NCBI GenBank assembly: GCA_027492585.1
Contig: JAPUEK010000090.1
Span: forward strand, 1-64,000
DNA length: 64,000 nucleotides
Origin: Paracoccaceae bacterium
Lineage (GTDB): Bacteria; Pseudomonadota; Alphaproteobacteria; Rhodobacterales; Rhodobacteraceae
Direction: 5' to 3'
Position numbers and translations under genes: made by a program. The notes beneath the pieces are model-generated. The model was not told where the DNA came from and made no database searches. It was given only the letters and a program-made list of their open reading frames with translations. This document shows positions 46,174 through 54,866 of the stretch, piece after piece. Positions within the stretch are counted from its first letter, which is position 1; each line of letters starts with the position of its first letter.

Positions 46174-46388
46174 GCACGGTGGCGGACCGGATCCAGAGCA
46201 TGACCACCTGGCTGGAGTTCCTGCGGGCGAACCCCGACAGCGACTTCGAGTCGGTGATGGAACTGCATGTCCCGATGAGCGTGCAGGTCGAGATCATGCG
46301 CAAGGCCGAGGAACTGGGGGTCACCCGGGTCGATGTGGTGCTCTCCGCCCTGGCGGACTACGGTATCGCCCCGGGACTTTCTGTGTGA
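46170..46388 (+). CDS. Ribbon-helix-helix-like small protein
   Basis: The 72-residue protein has a C-terminal pattern ELHVPMSVQVEIMRKAEELG then TRVDVVLSALADYG: one beta-strand and two helices, as in CopG/MetJ ribbon-helix-helix repressors or antitoxins. Coupled to the 39-aa gene upstream and 9 bases before the phosphoesterase gene. Confidence 0.55.
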   Translation: MSTVADRIQSMTTWLEFLRANPDSDFESVMELHVPMSVQVEIMRKAEELGVTRVDVVLSALADYGIAPGLSV

Positions 46389-46397
46389 ACGGGTAGA

Positions 46398-47201
46398 ATG
46401 GCGCGGTTTCTGGTCTGGAGCGATCTTCACGATGAATTCTGGAACGGCTTCGATCTGCCGGATCTGTCCGCGCCTGTGGATGGGGTTCTGATCGCAGGCG
46501 ACACGCACACACGCGGCCGTCACCTGGACATCCCGGCTGCGGCGGCGCGCAAATACGGCTGTCCGGTCGTGGTCATCTGGGGCAACCATGAGGCCTATGG
46601 CTCGATCTGGCCGGAACTTCTCGCCGAGGAAGCCCGCCAGCTTGCCGCCCTCCATGCCGAAGGACTCGACATCCGTGTTCTGCACGGGGCCTCGACAGAG
46701 ATTGCCAGGGTGTGGATCATCGGCGCTACGCTGTGGACCGACTTCAAGCTCTATCCCGGGCTGGAAGCTCTGGCGCGGACTGTCGTCCCGCGTTTGCTCA
46801 ACGACTACCATGCCATTCGCACCGCACCCGGCCGGCTCTTCACCAAGGCCGACATGCTGACGCTGCATGCGGAACAGAAGGCTGCGGTGTTCGATGCTTT
46901 GGCGCAACCACATCCCGGCCCCACCGTCGTCATGACCCATCACCTGCCGGTGCGGCAGTTGGTTCACCCCGCCCGCGAGATCGGCCGCGACCAGAATCGT
47001 GCGCTCAGCGCCGGGTTCGCGAGTGACCTCTGGGACGAGATCAAGGCCCATGACATCCACAGCTGGATCTGGGGGCACAGCCACGAGGGCGACGCCTGGA
47101 CCGGCCCAGGTGATCATGGACCGATCCGCTTCGTCACCAATCAGCGCGGCTACCCGGGAGAAGAGACCGGGTTCGACCCGGCGTTCGTACTGGAGGTGTA
47201 G
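46398..47201 (+). CDS. Metallophosphoesterase
   Basis: The 267-residue protein has the calcineurin-like metal motifs: SDLHDEF (D-x-H), AGDTH in place of GDxxD, WGNHEAYG (GNH[E]), TLWTDF, MTHHLP and WGHSH. The substrate is unknown; such enzymes include phosphodiesterases, nucleases and phosphatases. With the RHH-like gene upstream and a small gene downstream it forms a compact four-gene unit. Confidence 0.85.
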   Translation: MARFLVWSDLHDEFWNGFDLPDLSAPVDGVLIAGDTHTRGRHLDIPAAAARKYGCPVVVIWGNHEAYGSIWPELLAEEARQLAALHAEGLDIRVLHGASTEIARVWIIGATLWTDFKLYPGLEALARTVVPRLLNDYHAIRTAPGRLFTKADMLTLHAEQKAAVFDALAQPHPGPTVVMTHHLPVRQLVHPAREIGRDQNRALSAGFASDLWDEIKAHDIHSWIWGHSHEGDAWTGPGDHGPIRFVTNQRGYPGEETGFDPAFVLEV

Positions 47202-47204
47202 CAG

Positions 47205-47483
47205 GTGGCAGAGGTGGTCGAGTCAACCCGGGCCTTATCGCGTCGGACGTATCGCAAGGGAGATCGGGGCATGGCCAGCCATCCGGACCGTCAGGCGATC
47301 GATGACTGGGCGATCTATGGCCCTGGAAACCCGCGGATCGCGGAACTGGTCCGACAGTTGGCGCTGAAGCATGATCTACGCATGGCTGATATCGAAGCAA
47401 GGATCGAAGCTGGCTTACGGGAGTGGCTGCAGAGGCTGGAGCCTGCCGGGAAGGGTATCCAAGGGAACAGCACCGACTCGTGA
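47205..47483 (+). CDS. Small helical protein (92 aa)
   Basis: The 92-residue product contains HPDRQAIDDWAIYGPGNPRI and LRMADIEARIEAGLREWLQRL. GTG start 3 bases after the phosphoesterase stop; ATG 47271, after GGGAGATCGGGG, would give 70 residues and is equally possible. No family known. Confidence 0.5.
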   Translation: MAEVVESTRALSRRTYRKGDRGMASHPDRQAIDDWAIYGPGNPRIAELVRQLALKHDLRMADIEARIEAGLREWLQRLEPAGKGIQGNSTDS

Positions 47484-47741
47484 AGACGCCGCTGCAAATC
47501 CGCAACATGCCTGCGTTTGACCACGCGTGGGGCGGAGAGCGGTCTGACGGCAGCGCGGCGTGGCAGCCGGAGCAATATCAAAAGAGAAGGCATTCGAGCT
47601 AGTCTCAGCAACCCGCTGGCCATTTCGACCTCAGGCAATGCAAGGAAGGGAAGGTTGCAGCTTCGAGCCACTAAAGAACTGCTTCTGGGCGAGTGGCATA
47701 TCCATCTAGCCATCGTGCCGATTAGCCTTTAACCTACTCGA

Positions 47742-48761
47742 ATGGACTACGGTAAAAGCATCGCTCGCATCTTCGATCACTTGGAAAATGACAACGTCGA
47801 AGCGGCGACGATGGCATGCCTTAGAGTTGCGCGATTCGCTCAGGATCACTTGAACGCGGCCTTTTTCCTTCGCGAGCTCTACCCTAATAAGGATGAGGTC
47901 GTCCGCATGATATACAGCGACACTCACCATTTGAAGGAGGAGGCAGGGAAATACGTCTTCGAGAATTCGTTTGAGCGCTGGCTTGAATTGCACACCTTGG
48001 ACTTCGCCTTTCCATCAGAAAATGATCTGGAAGACCGGACAGTTTTGAAGGTGGCAGCGGGGGAGATCGATGCTGAACTCGCACAATGGGAGGGCACACT
48101 GCAGGACCTTACTCCACCGCTGGGGGTAAGTCAGTTTGATGCGGCCGCGTTTCATGATGCCGCCAATCGCGAACGCGCCAACATTAGACTGCGTATTGGC
48201 GCCCTCAACACCATCAAGTCACGGCTGAAAACCCGATGCCTCAACTATGCAATCCAAATTGAGAAGCAGATATTGGCGCAGGATCACAATCAGGCATTTC
48301 TATGGGCAGTCGAAAATGATGTAAATAACTACTTCAAGCAGAGGGATAACGACGTTTATCAGAAGCTACAGAAGGCTTCTGCCTTGGCATCGTCAATCGA
48401 ATCCGAGGATGGAGCGCTTGTTCTCACAGAGGTTCGGCGAGCACTTAAGGCTGCTGCCGATCATTTCTATCCACCTACCACTGAGCCTGTTATTTGCGCA
48501 GACGGGAAGGAGCGAGTTCTAGGGGCTGATCGCTATCTCAACCGGTTGAATGAGTATCTGGCAACAAAGATGACAGCCTCAGCAGCTAAGGAGCTAGCCA
48601 AGGCCGAGCTTGCTTTGCTAGATGCATTCATGCGACGCCTAAACGACTTGGCATCCAAGGGAGTTCATGCCGAAGTTTCTCCTGGTGAGGCGAGACAAGG
48701 TCTCGTTGGCATATTCATGTTCCTATCCACGATTATCCAGCACAAATCTGCAACAAACTAA
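47742..48761 (+). CDS. AbiTii-like probable abortive-infection protein
   Basis: The 339-residue soluble protein has a C-terminal region LLDAFMRRLNDLASKGVHAEVSPGEA that resembles the AbiTii domain end. The N-terminal 200 residues are mainly helical and not recognised. Low GC relative to the core, and the position in a run of defence-type genes, support a phage-defence role, which is inference. ATG 47742; weak ribosome site. Confidence 0.55.
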   Translation: MDYGKSIARIFDHLENDNVEAATMACLRVARFAQDHLNAAFFLRELYPNKDEVVRMIYSDTHHLKEEAGKYVFENSFERWLELHTLDFAFPSENDLEDRTVLKVAAGEIDAELAQWEGTLQDLTPPLGVSQFDAAAFHDAANRERANIRLRIGALNTIKSRLKTRCLNYAIQIEKQILAQDHNQAFLWAVENDVNNYFKQRDNDVYQKLQKASALASSIESEDGALVLTEVRRALKAAADHFYPPTTEPVICADGKERVLGADRYLNRLNEYLATKMTASAAKELAKAELALLDAFMRRLNDLASKGVHAEVSPGEARQGLVGIFMFLSTIIQHKSATN

Positions 48762-48887
48762 GACATCCACTGAAATTGTATTTAACTCAGCACCGCGCAA
48801 ACTTGCCATTCACGTAGTCGAATTGAAAAGTTCGATATTCATCCGGCTTTTCCATATCACAGAAACCTTACTCGAGAGCGAGCCAGA

Positions 48888-51164
48888 TCAGCCCTTGATG
48901 AGGGCCTCCAACCCGGCGAAGTGCAAGGGCGCAACATGCTTGATCATCTCCAGAAGGTAGGCCGTGTTCTTCTGCGTTTCGGCCACCAAGGCCGGATCAA
49001 AACCCTTACCCGTGAAGTGTGATAGGTCATTGGTGAACTTGAGAATGGCCGTCTTTTTGTGGGGATCGAACTCGATCTTCTCTAGCTTCCGATACAGCTT
49101 GTCTTTGGACGGAATGTGAAAGTCTAGGAAGGTTTCGAGGACCTTTCGGGCGATGTTCGGAATATGGTAGCAGCTAAGGATCGAGCCATCGCTTTGAAAT
49201 GTATAAAGCACCTTAAATAGATAATGGTACTCGGTCGCATGGTCAATCAGGAGCTGATCGAGAGGGACAAGACGGGCGGTGCGACCCTCTGAGCTCTCGG
49301 AGCATAGCACCATCGCGTAGGAGCATTGCTTTCTGAGAGCCCCTGGGAGGTTCTGGAACCAGTTGATCACAAGCCGCAAAAACTCGTGATTGTGGGTTAG
49401 AATGAACAGCTGTTTGGCGTCTTGTGCCGCGACCTTCAAGAACGAAAACGCCTGGTAGATTGCACCTGAATCAAGACTTGATATCGGGTCGTCGATGGCG
49501 ACCACTCCTTCTGACAGGTCGAAATCCTGATCCTTCAGCTGGACGAGAAAATACAGGAAAGCGATAGCGGTCTTCTCCCCCTCACTTAGTCGCCGGGCGG
49601 GCTTCCCTCGGCGCAAGACGACGTAACCGTCCTTGCTGCTTTCGAATGCTAGATCGGTGCGGCCCAGGAATTGCTTCAGATACGCAGCCAGCTCTTCACC
49701 ACCTTTATGTTCGTTTGATATCTGAGCCTGCTTTTGGGTGATCGATTGCGTGATCTCGGCTAGGCTCCGCTTGTCCGGCAACCCATCCCCGCCATTCGTA
49801 AGAAGTTTTTCTTCGGTCTGCTTGGTGGTGATCTTATCTGCAACTTCGTCGATCTGATCTTTGATAGTCAGGAGGTAATGGGCCTCGATCGCGTTCCGCG
49901 CTGCAATTTTCTCAGCTTCGAAGCCCTCGGTCTTGGTGTCGTGTCTTTGCATCACACCGGCGATTGATGTGAGCGCCGCTTTTAGAGCTTCAGCATCTGA
50001 CTCCACCTTGACGTCATAGGCCTCGGTTCGCCGCATCAGTTTGTTGGCCAACACGCCAGCGATGGCGAGCACCCGCTGTTTCACAGCCTCCAGCTCGGTC
50101 AGGAAGGCGCTCACGGCGGCATCGTAATCAGCTCGAAGCTCCGAATAGAGCGCGAGGCGATCCGGCAGCGTGAACTTGTCGAGGGCTTCCAGCACGTTGA
50201 CAAGCCATGCACGCTCTTGGTCGATCTCAGCCTTGAGCTGTTGATCCTCCACGCTGAAGTGATCCGCCAGCGCCTGAAGCCGGGCGGCCGGCAATGGTTG
50301 GGAACAAAACTCGCATGTCTCGCTGGTATGGACTTTGTGAAGGCCGACGCCTTCTTCCACCCAAGCGGCGATCGTCGGATGACTGGCCAGGCGGGAGATA
50401 ACAGCGGACAAAGCCGAGCGTATCGTTAGGGCCTTACAACGCTGCGCCAACGCGTGAGCGGCACCCACCGGGCCGATGGTCTTCTCAGTGCCAGCTTCGA
50501 CGATGCCAGGCACATTGAGCTTGCCCACCTCGGGCATCTGCTCCTGGCGGACGGTCGCACGGTGGGTCTCCAGTTCGGCGTCACTGAGTAATTTTGGGCT
50601 TGTGAGCTTCTCGAAGGCCGTCTCGGCATCTGGCTTGCGATAGGTGCGAAGGGTTGAGCCGCTGGTCGCCTCGCCGATGGTCTTTGCAATAGTTGAAAAG
50701 ATTTTACCCCGCTCGCTCTCCAGCTTGGTGACTGCTGCGGCGATATCCTGCACCCGCTTGGTGCGGTCGTCCCGCGTTGCAATCTCGGCCTTGATCTCTT
50801 CCGCGACGACCTTGTTCTCCTCACCCAAGATCAGGATGTGGCGAAGGGGACCTTCGAACCGGCCGATGTTGGCCTCTACGAAATCGCTGTTGAATACGCG
50901 GACATTCCGCACGTACTTCTGGCCATGGCTCAGCGGTCCGGATTGCGTATCGACGTCGAATTCAAGGTGCGGGTAATCCTTATGCTCTCCTGACTGAAGG
51001 CAGGCGAGAAGCCGTGAAAAGGTTGTCTTGCCGGAGCCGTTCTCGCCGTAAACGACGTTGAACCGCTCGAATGCCTTCAGCTCCTGCGGCGCGGCGTAGT
51101 TATCAAACACGCCGAGGCTTTTGATCCTCTTGATATGTGTAAGCACTTTCCCTCCGAGTTCCAT
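48888..51164 (-). CDS. RloC/PrrC-like ATPase, putative anticodon nuclease
   Basis: The 758-residue protein of the AAA_13 type has Walker A GENGSGKTT (40-48), a central coiled region with CEFC (284-287) like the zinc hook of RloC, the ABC signature LSEGEKTAIAFLYFL (from 526), Walker B VVAIDDPISSLDS (554-566) and the His-loop LTHNHEF. The C-terminal part has R673-x3-E677 in IARKVLETFL and H716 in TNDLSHF, matching the Arg-Glu-His triad of PrrC/RloC anticodon nucleases. These cut tRNA when phage infection alters restriction or DNA repair. ATG 51164 is used; no hsd genes are near. Confidence 0.75.
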   Translation of the reverse strand: MELGGKVLTHIKRIKSLGVFDNYAAPQELKAFERFNVVYGENGSGKTTFSRLLACLQSGEHKDYPHLEFDVDTQSGPLSHGQKYVRNVRVFNSDFVEANIGRFEGPLRHILILGEENKVVAEEIKAEIATRDDRTKRVQDIAAAVTKLESERGKIFSTIAKTIGEATSGSTLRTYRKPDAETAFEKLTSPKLLSDAELETHRATVRQEQMPEVGKLNVPGIVEAGTEKTIGPVGAAHALAQRCKALTIRSALSAVISRLASHPTIAAWVEEGVGLHKVHTSETCEFCSQPLPAARLQALADHFSVEDQQLKAEIDQERAWLVNVLEALDKFTLPDRLALYSELRADYDAAVSAFLTELEAVKQRVLAIAGVLANKLMRRTEAYDVKVESDAEALKAALTSIAGVMQRHDTKTEGFEAEKIAARNAIEAHYLLTIKDQIDEVADKITTKQTEEKLLTNGGDGLPDKRSLAEITQSITQKQAQISNEHKGGEELAAYLKQFLGRTDLAFESSKDGYVVLRRGKPARRLSEGEKTAIAFLYFLVQLKDQDFDLSEGVVAIDDPISSLDSGAIYQAFSFLKVAAQDAKQLFILTHNHEFLRLVINWFQNLPGALRKQCSYAMVLCSESSEGRTARLVPLDQLLIDHATEYHYLFKVLYTFQSDGSILSCYHIPNIARKVLETFLDFHIPSKDKLYRKLEKIEFDPHKKTAILKFTNDLSHFTGKGFDPALVAETQKNTAYLLEMIKHVAPLHFAGLEALIKG

Positions 51165-51241
51165 GCTAGCACAGGTCGCGGCCTCCGTGGAATGATGGAT
51201 GGGAACTTGCAGGTAAGATTCGGTTCGTCGGTTTCGCCGCT

Positions 51242-51288
51242 CATACATCGCGATGTATGGGGGCAACGTGCACTTTGCACTTGCACTT
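51242..51288. promoter_or_regulatory. 18-bp palindrome and TGCACTT triplet upstream of the RloC-like gene
   Basis: CATACATCGCGATGTATG (51,242-51,259) is a perfect palindrome 78 bases before the ATPase start. Next to it TGCACTT occurs three times in head-to-tail order (51,269-51,275, 51,276-51,282, 51,282-51,288). These lie in the 273-base divergent spacer between the ATPase and the 233-aa gene and are probably operators for tight control of a toxic protein. Confidence 0.5.
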
Positions 51289-51437
51289 AAGTCTGGTTGA
51301 GCCGATGCTGGTGATCGGTTGTTCCACCAGACCTATCGCCGGGTCAAAGCGAAACTCACTCCCAAAGTGTCCCGCCCCGTCCTTCCTCGACGCCGGCGTT
51401 TAATCGGCGATCGACGGTGATGAGAAGGAACGGTGCC

Positions 51438-52139
51438 ATGGCCGTACTCCGGCTAACCTCTGCCAACCTGTCGTTCGTGAAGCGCTTGCTTCGCGCTGCC
51501 TTTCCGAACGTGAAATCCGCTCACCTCACCGAGGGCCTTGCTGCGGCCTTCGGCGAGAATACGCATGCTGCGCTACTCGCTCGGATGTCGAGCCAGGCTC
51601 AAGCGGAGCCTGTCCAGCTGGATTGGAATCTCTGGCGTCGGCGGCTCGCCGAACTCGGCTACCCTAGTATCAGCGACGAGCCCTTGGTATCCATCATGCG
51701 CCACGATGAAATCCCCGATCCGTGCTGGCGGGTGATCGGCAAGCGCGATCTCCCGGCTATCAATGCCTGGTTTTACCGGTGTCGGCGCGACGACATTCCC
51801 GACATCTATGTCAGCATAGCGCGCAAGTACGCCCGTCTCGAATGGGACTGCATCTCGACGAACGGGAACGGCGACAATGGGGTGACAGGGAAGGGCAGCA
51901 ATGAACTCGTTGAGGCGATGTTCGCCTCCTTCCAGCGCCTAGCCAAACATGATAACGGAAAGTCGATCTTTGATGGATCTGCGTTTGTCGGCTCCATAGA
52001 AGGACTCGCCCCCTCGACCGCCTTCGCCCTCGCTGACATTTTTTTCGTGACCCTTTTCCACGCGACGCGTCCTGTTTCACCAAGGTTAGTCATTCGGGCC
52101 GACGGACCAAGCTCCGGTAGCGGTGCCAATGGCGTATGA
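51438..52139 (+). CDS. Hypothetical partner of the STAND nuclease (233 aa)
   Basis: The 233-residue soluble protein has an N-terminal helical region with FVKRLLRAAFPNVKSAHLTE and FGENTHAALLARM, similar in layout to the N-terminus of the 380-aa protein at 58,839 (KALKLLAKRYA...GFPHWNAL). The rest has no recognised domain. AGAAGG precedes the ATG. Its end overlaps the STAND gene by 11 bases, so the two are a coupled pair. Confidence 0.6.
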   Translation: MAVLRLTSANLSFVKRLLRAAFPNVKSAHLTEGLAAAFGENTHAALLARMSSQAQAEPVQLDWNLWRRRLAELGYPSISDEPLVSIMRHDEIPDPCWRVIGKRDLPAINAWFYRCRRDDIPDIYVSIARKYARLEWDCISTNGNGDNGVTGKGSNELVEAMFASFQRLAKHDNGKSIFDGSAFVGSIEGLAPSTAFALADIFFVTLFHATRPVSPRLVIRADGPSSGSGANGV

Positions 52140-54420
52140 CTTCACCACGCTGTCGCCAGCCGACTTCGAAGACCTCTGCCGCGACTTAATCGGCCGCGAG
52201 CTCGGTATCCAGTTTGAAGCGTTCACGTCTGGACCTGATGGTGGAGTTGACGGTCGACATGCACCGTCGATTAAGAGCACGATCCTGCAGGTCAAGCACT
52301 TGGTCGGATCGACCTTTGCGAAACTCAAATCGACGATGAAGAGCGAGCGGGCAGCTATCGATAAGCTTGCCCCCGACCGCTACATCTTGGCCACGTCTCG
52401 AGGTCTGACGCCGGCGAACAAGGAAACACTCGCCGCCGAGATCGGTCCCGCTCTGCACACCCAAGGTGACATCCATGGGGCGGGCGAACTCAATGCGCTA
52501 CTCCGTAAGTTTCCTGACATCGAGAAATCCCATATCAAGTTATGGCTTTCCGGAACCGCCGTGCTTGAGCGCGTCCTTCGCGCTGCGGCCCATACCATCA
52601 CCAGCCTCACCAAATCCGAGATCGAGGCGAAGGCCCGGATCTATGCGCACAACCCTAGCTTCCCGGTCGCGCAAACGGTTCTGGAGAGCCAGCACGTCCT
52701 CATCATTTCGGGGCCTCCTGGCGTCGGAAAAACCACCCTCGCCGAAATGCTAGTCTATACCTACCTTGCAGAAGGGTGGGAGCTTATCGCGATCCGAGCC
52801 TTGGACGATGGCTTCGGCACGATCTACGATGCCAAGAAGCAAGTGTTCTTGTTCGATGATTTCCTCGGGAAGATTGCGCTTGACGAGCAAGCGCTCGCCG
52901 CGAAAGATTCCGATTTGGCGCGCTTTATGCGACGGGTTCGCACATCACCCAATGCGCGGTTCATCCTCACCACTCGTGCCTATATTTTCGAGGAGGCGCG
53001 TCGAGCCTCCGAGCACCTCTCTGATCAACGGCTGGACATCAGCCGCTACCTTCTCGATGTGGGCGTCTACACTCGCCGCATTCGCGCGAGGATTCTTTAT
53101 AATCACCTGATCGTCGCCGGTACGCCGATGCCTTTGGTTCGCACGCTGATCGAATCTGGGGCCGTCAAATCCATCGTTGACCATCGAAACTATAACCCTC
53201 GCGTTATCGAATGGATGACGGACGCAGACCGTCTGCAGGGCCAGACGCCCAAGACCTATCCGGCGTCCTTCATATCCGCACTCGATAATCCGAGCCAGAT
53301 TTGGGACACGGCCTATCGCAGGCACATCCCGGAGAAGTGTCGGCATCTGCTGCTCACCATGTATTTCTGCTCCGAATACGGCGTGGAACTTGACGAGCTT
53401 CGCACGCAGTACGAGGCGCTCCACGGCGATCTGAGCTCCAAGTACGGCACGCCTCGTGATCCGAAGGATTTCGAGGAAGCCGTCCGCATCCTGGAAGGCG
53501 GGTTTATCACTCTTCGCGGGACGCGTGCTTCCTATGTGAACCCCTCGTTTCGCGACTATATGAGCGGCTATGTGAAAGATGCTTCTCTTCTCGTCGACTG
53601 TGCGGCCACAGCGCAAACCGCAGATTGGGCCGATGAAGTCTGGAAATCCGTTCATGCTGCAGCCCTCGCTCCTGAGCAGCGACGTCGTGTGGCGTCATCG
53701 TTTCGCGAGATCGCCACTCGATTTCCAAAGCTACCTACGTGGAAGGAAACGAGCAGGCATTCTTATTCAATTACCGACTTGGGCAATGTCCGCCGCCTTC
53801 AACTCCTGCTGGCATGGTGGAGCGCAACAGGGGACGATCATTTCTGCGAATTAATGATGCAACTCGCACGGCACCCACCTGCGCCCAGAAGTTGGTCGGG
53901 CTACAGCGCGTGGAGGGAAGGCGCCGAGCTCATCGAACTTACCGGCAAACTGCGCGACGAGGACTACTATCCGAACTTCCCGTTTTCCGAAGACCTAGCA
54001 AACCTCCTCGAAGATGATGTTGTAAGGCTGCTTGAACACGGCATGGCGTTTGACGAGTTCGAGGGCATGCTCGACGCGGTAGAGAACGCCTATCCGGCTG
54101 CCAGCCCGCGGATCCAAGATGCCGCACATGCAGCCCTTCGCCGTGAAATTTATGAGATCGAGACTTCCATCTCCGACGTCGATTCAGAGTCAGCTTTGGA
54201 GGATCACGCTAAGACGTTGGAGAAGTTTGCATCGCGAGCTAGCATCCCCCAAGAAGCTTTAGATCGCGCCCTTTCGAAGGTGAAGGACCGGATCGACGAG
54301 ATCGCGGAATCGACGTCGGTTGCCAGTTCACCCTCGACCCGTTCAACTCGCCGCGAGTCCGATGATTTCGACGATGCGGCGCTGGCAAGTCTCTTTACCC
54401 CGCTCCTACGAAAGGGCTGA
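52129..54420 (+). CDS. PD-(D/E)XK-STAND NTPase, Avs-like
   Basis: The 763-residue protein has an N-terminal Mrr-like nuclease domain (FEDLCRDLIGRELG; GPDGGVDG with D37/D41; ILQVKH with Gln54-Val-Lys56). A STAND/nSTAND3 NTPase domain follows (Walker A GPPGVGKTT at 195-203, Walker B VFLFDDFLG at 239-247, RFILTTRAYIFEEA), then a long C-terminal helical region (about 450-763). Effector-NTPase-sensor is the layout of Avs antiphage proteins, where the C-terminal part detects a phage protein. Sensor specificity cannot be told. ATG 52129. Confidence 0.8.
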   Translation: MAYDFTTLSPADFEDLCRDLIGRELGIQFEAFTSGPDGGVDGRHAPSIKSTILQVKHLVGSTFAKLKSTMKSERAAIDKLAPDRYILATSRGLTPANKETLAAEIGPALHTQGDIHGAGELNALLRKFPDIEKSHIKLWLSGTAVLERVLRAAAHTITSLTKSEIEAKARIYAHNPSFPVAQTVLESQHVLIISGPPGVGKTTLAEMLVYTYLAEGWELIAIRALDDGFGTIYDAKKQVFLFDDFLGKIALDEQALAAKDSDLARFMRRVRTSPNARFILTTRAYIFEEARRASEHLSDQRLDISRYLLDVGVYTRRIRARILYNHLIVAGTPMPLVRTLIESGAVKSIVDHRNYNPRVIEWMTDADRLQGQTPKTYPASFISALDNPSQIWDTAYRRHIPEKCRHLLLTMYFCSEYGVELDELRTQYEALHGDLSSKYGTPRDPKDFEEAVRILEGGFITLRGTRASYVNPSFRDYMSGYVKDASLLVDCAATAQTADWADEVWKSVHAAALAPEQRRRVASSFREIATRFPKLPTWKETSRHSYSITDLGNVRRLQLLLAWWSATGDDHFCELMMQLARHPPAPRSWSGYSAWREGAELIELTGKLRDEDYYPNFPFSEDLANLLEDDVVRLLEHGMAFDEFEGMLDAVENAYPAASPRIQDAAHAALRREIYEIETSISDVDSESALEDHAKTLEKFASRASIPQEALDRALSKVKDRIDEIAESTSVASSPSTRSTRRESDDFDDAALASLFTPLLRKG

Positions 54421-54758
54421 CCGTTCGGCTCATCCGTCTAGAGCTGCACACCGGGCGGCTTTGACGGATATCTCTGCGAACCACGCCGGTGGGGCAACAT
54501 AGCCCGCTTCCTTCACTTCGTAACTAGCAGACCAACCCTACCTGTTCGCCCTAAGTGCGGCGCTTGCTCGACCGGCTGATGCAGCTATCATTGCCCGAGG
54601 AATTCACAGAAACCCCAACGGTTCACTTCGCTTTGTTTGACTAACTATCCTTCAAGTGAAGAGGTGCCTGTTGTTTGCGCATTGGTCCGTCATACTATCA
54701 AGCTGACCATAGGTCTGATGACGGGACAAACTTCGACGGCACTACGGAGAGATGATTG
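54421..54758. other. Spacer with no visible gene
   Basis: 338 bases between the STAND gene and the next coupled pair. Moderate GC, no supported frames, no repeats of note. Confidence 0.4.
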
Positions 54759-54866
54759 ATGGACCGCCCCACTTGCTACAGCAAAGATCACCTCCGACGT
54801 CGCGAAGCGGCCGGCGAGTTCGCCAAGGCGTTTGATGTCTACCAGTTGGCATTGGCGTCGTCCTGA
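54759..54866 (+). CDS. Candidate 35-residue protein coupled to a nuclease-like gene
   Basis: The frame starts at ATG 54759 with GGAGAG upstream, encodes MDRPTCYSKDHLRRREAAGE and more, and its stop shares a base with the next start (TGATG). Coupling and ribosome site support translation; the peptide is charged and helical, like a small antitoxin or a leader. Confidence 0.45.
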   Translation: MDRPTCYSKDHLRRREAAGEFAKAFDVYQLALASS

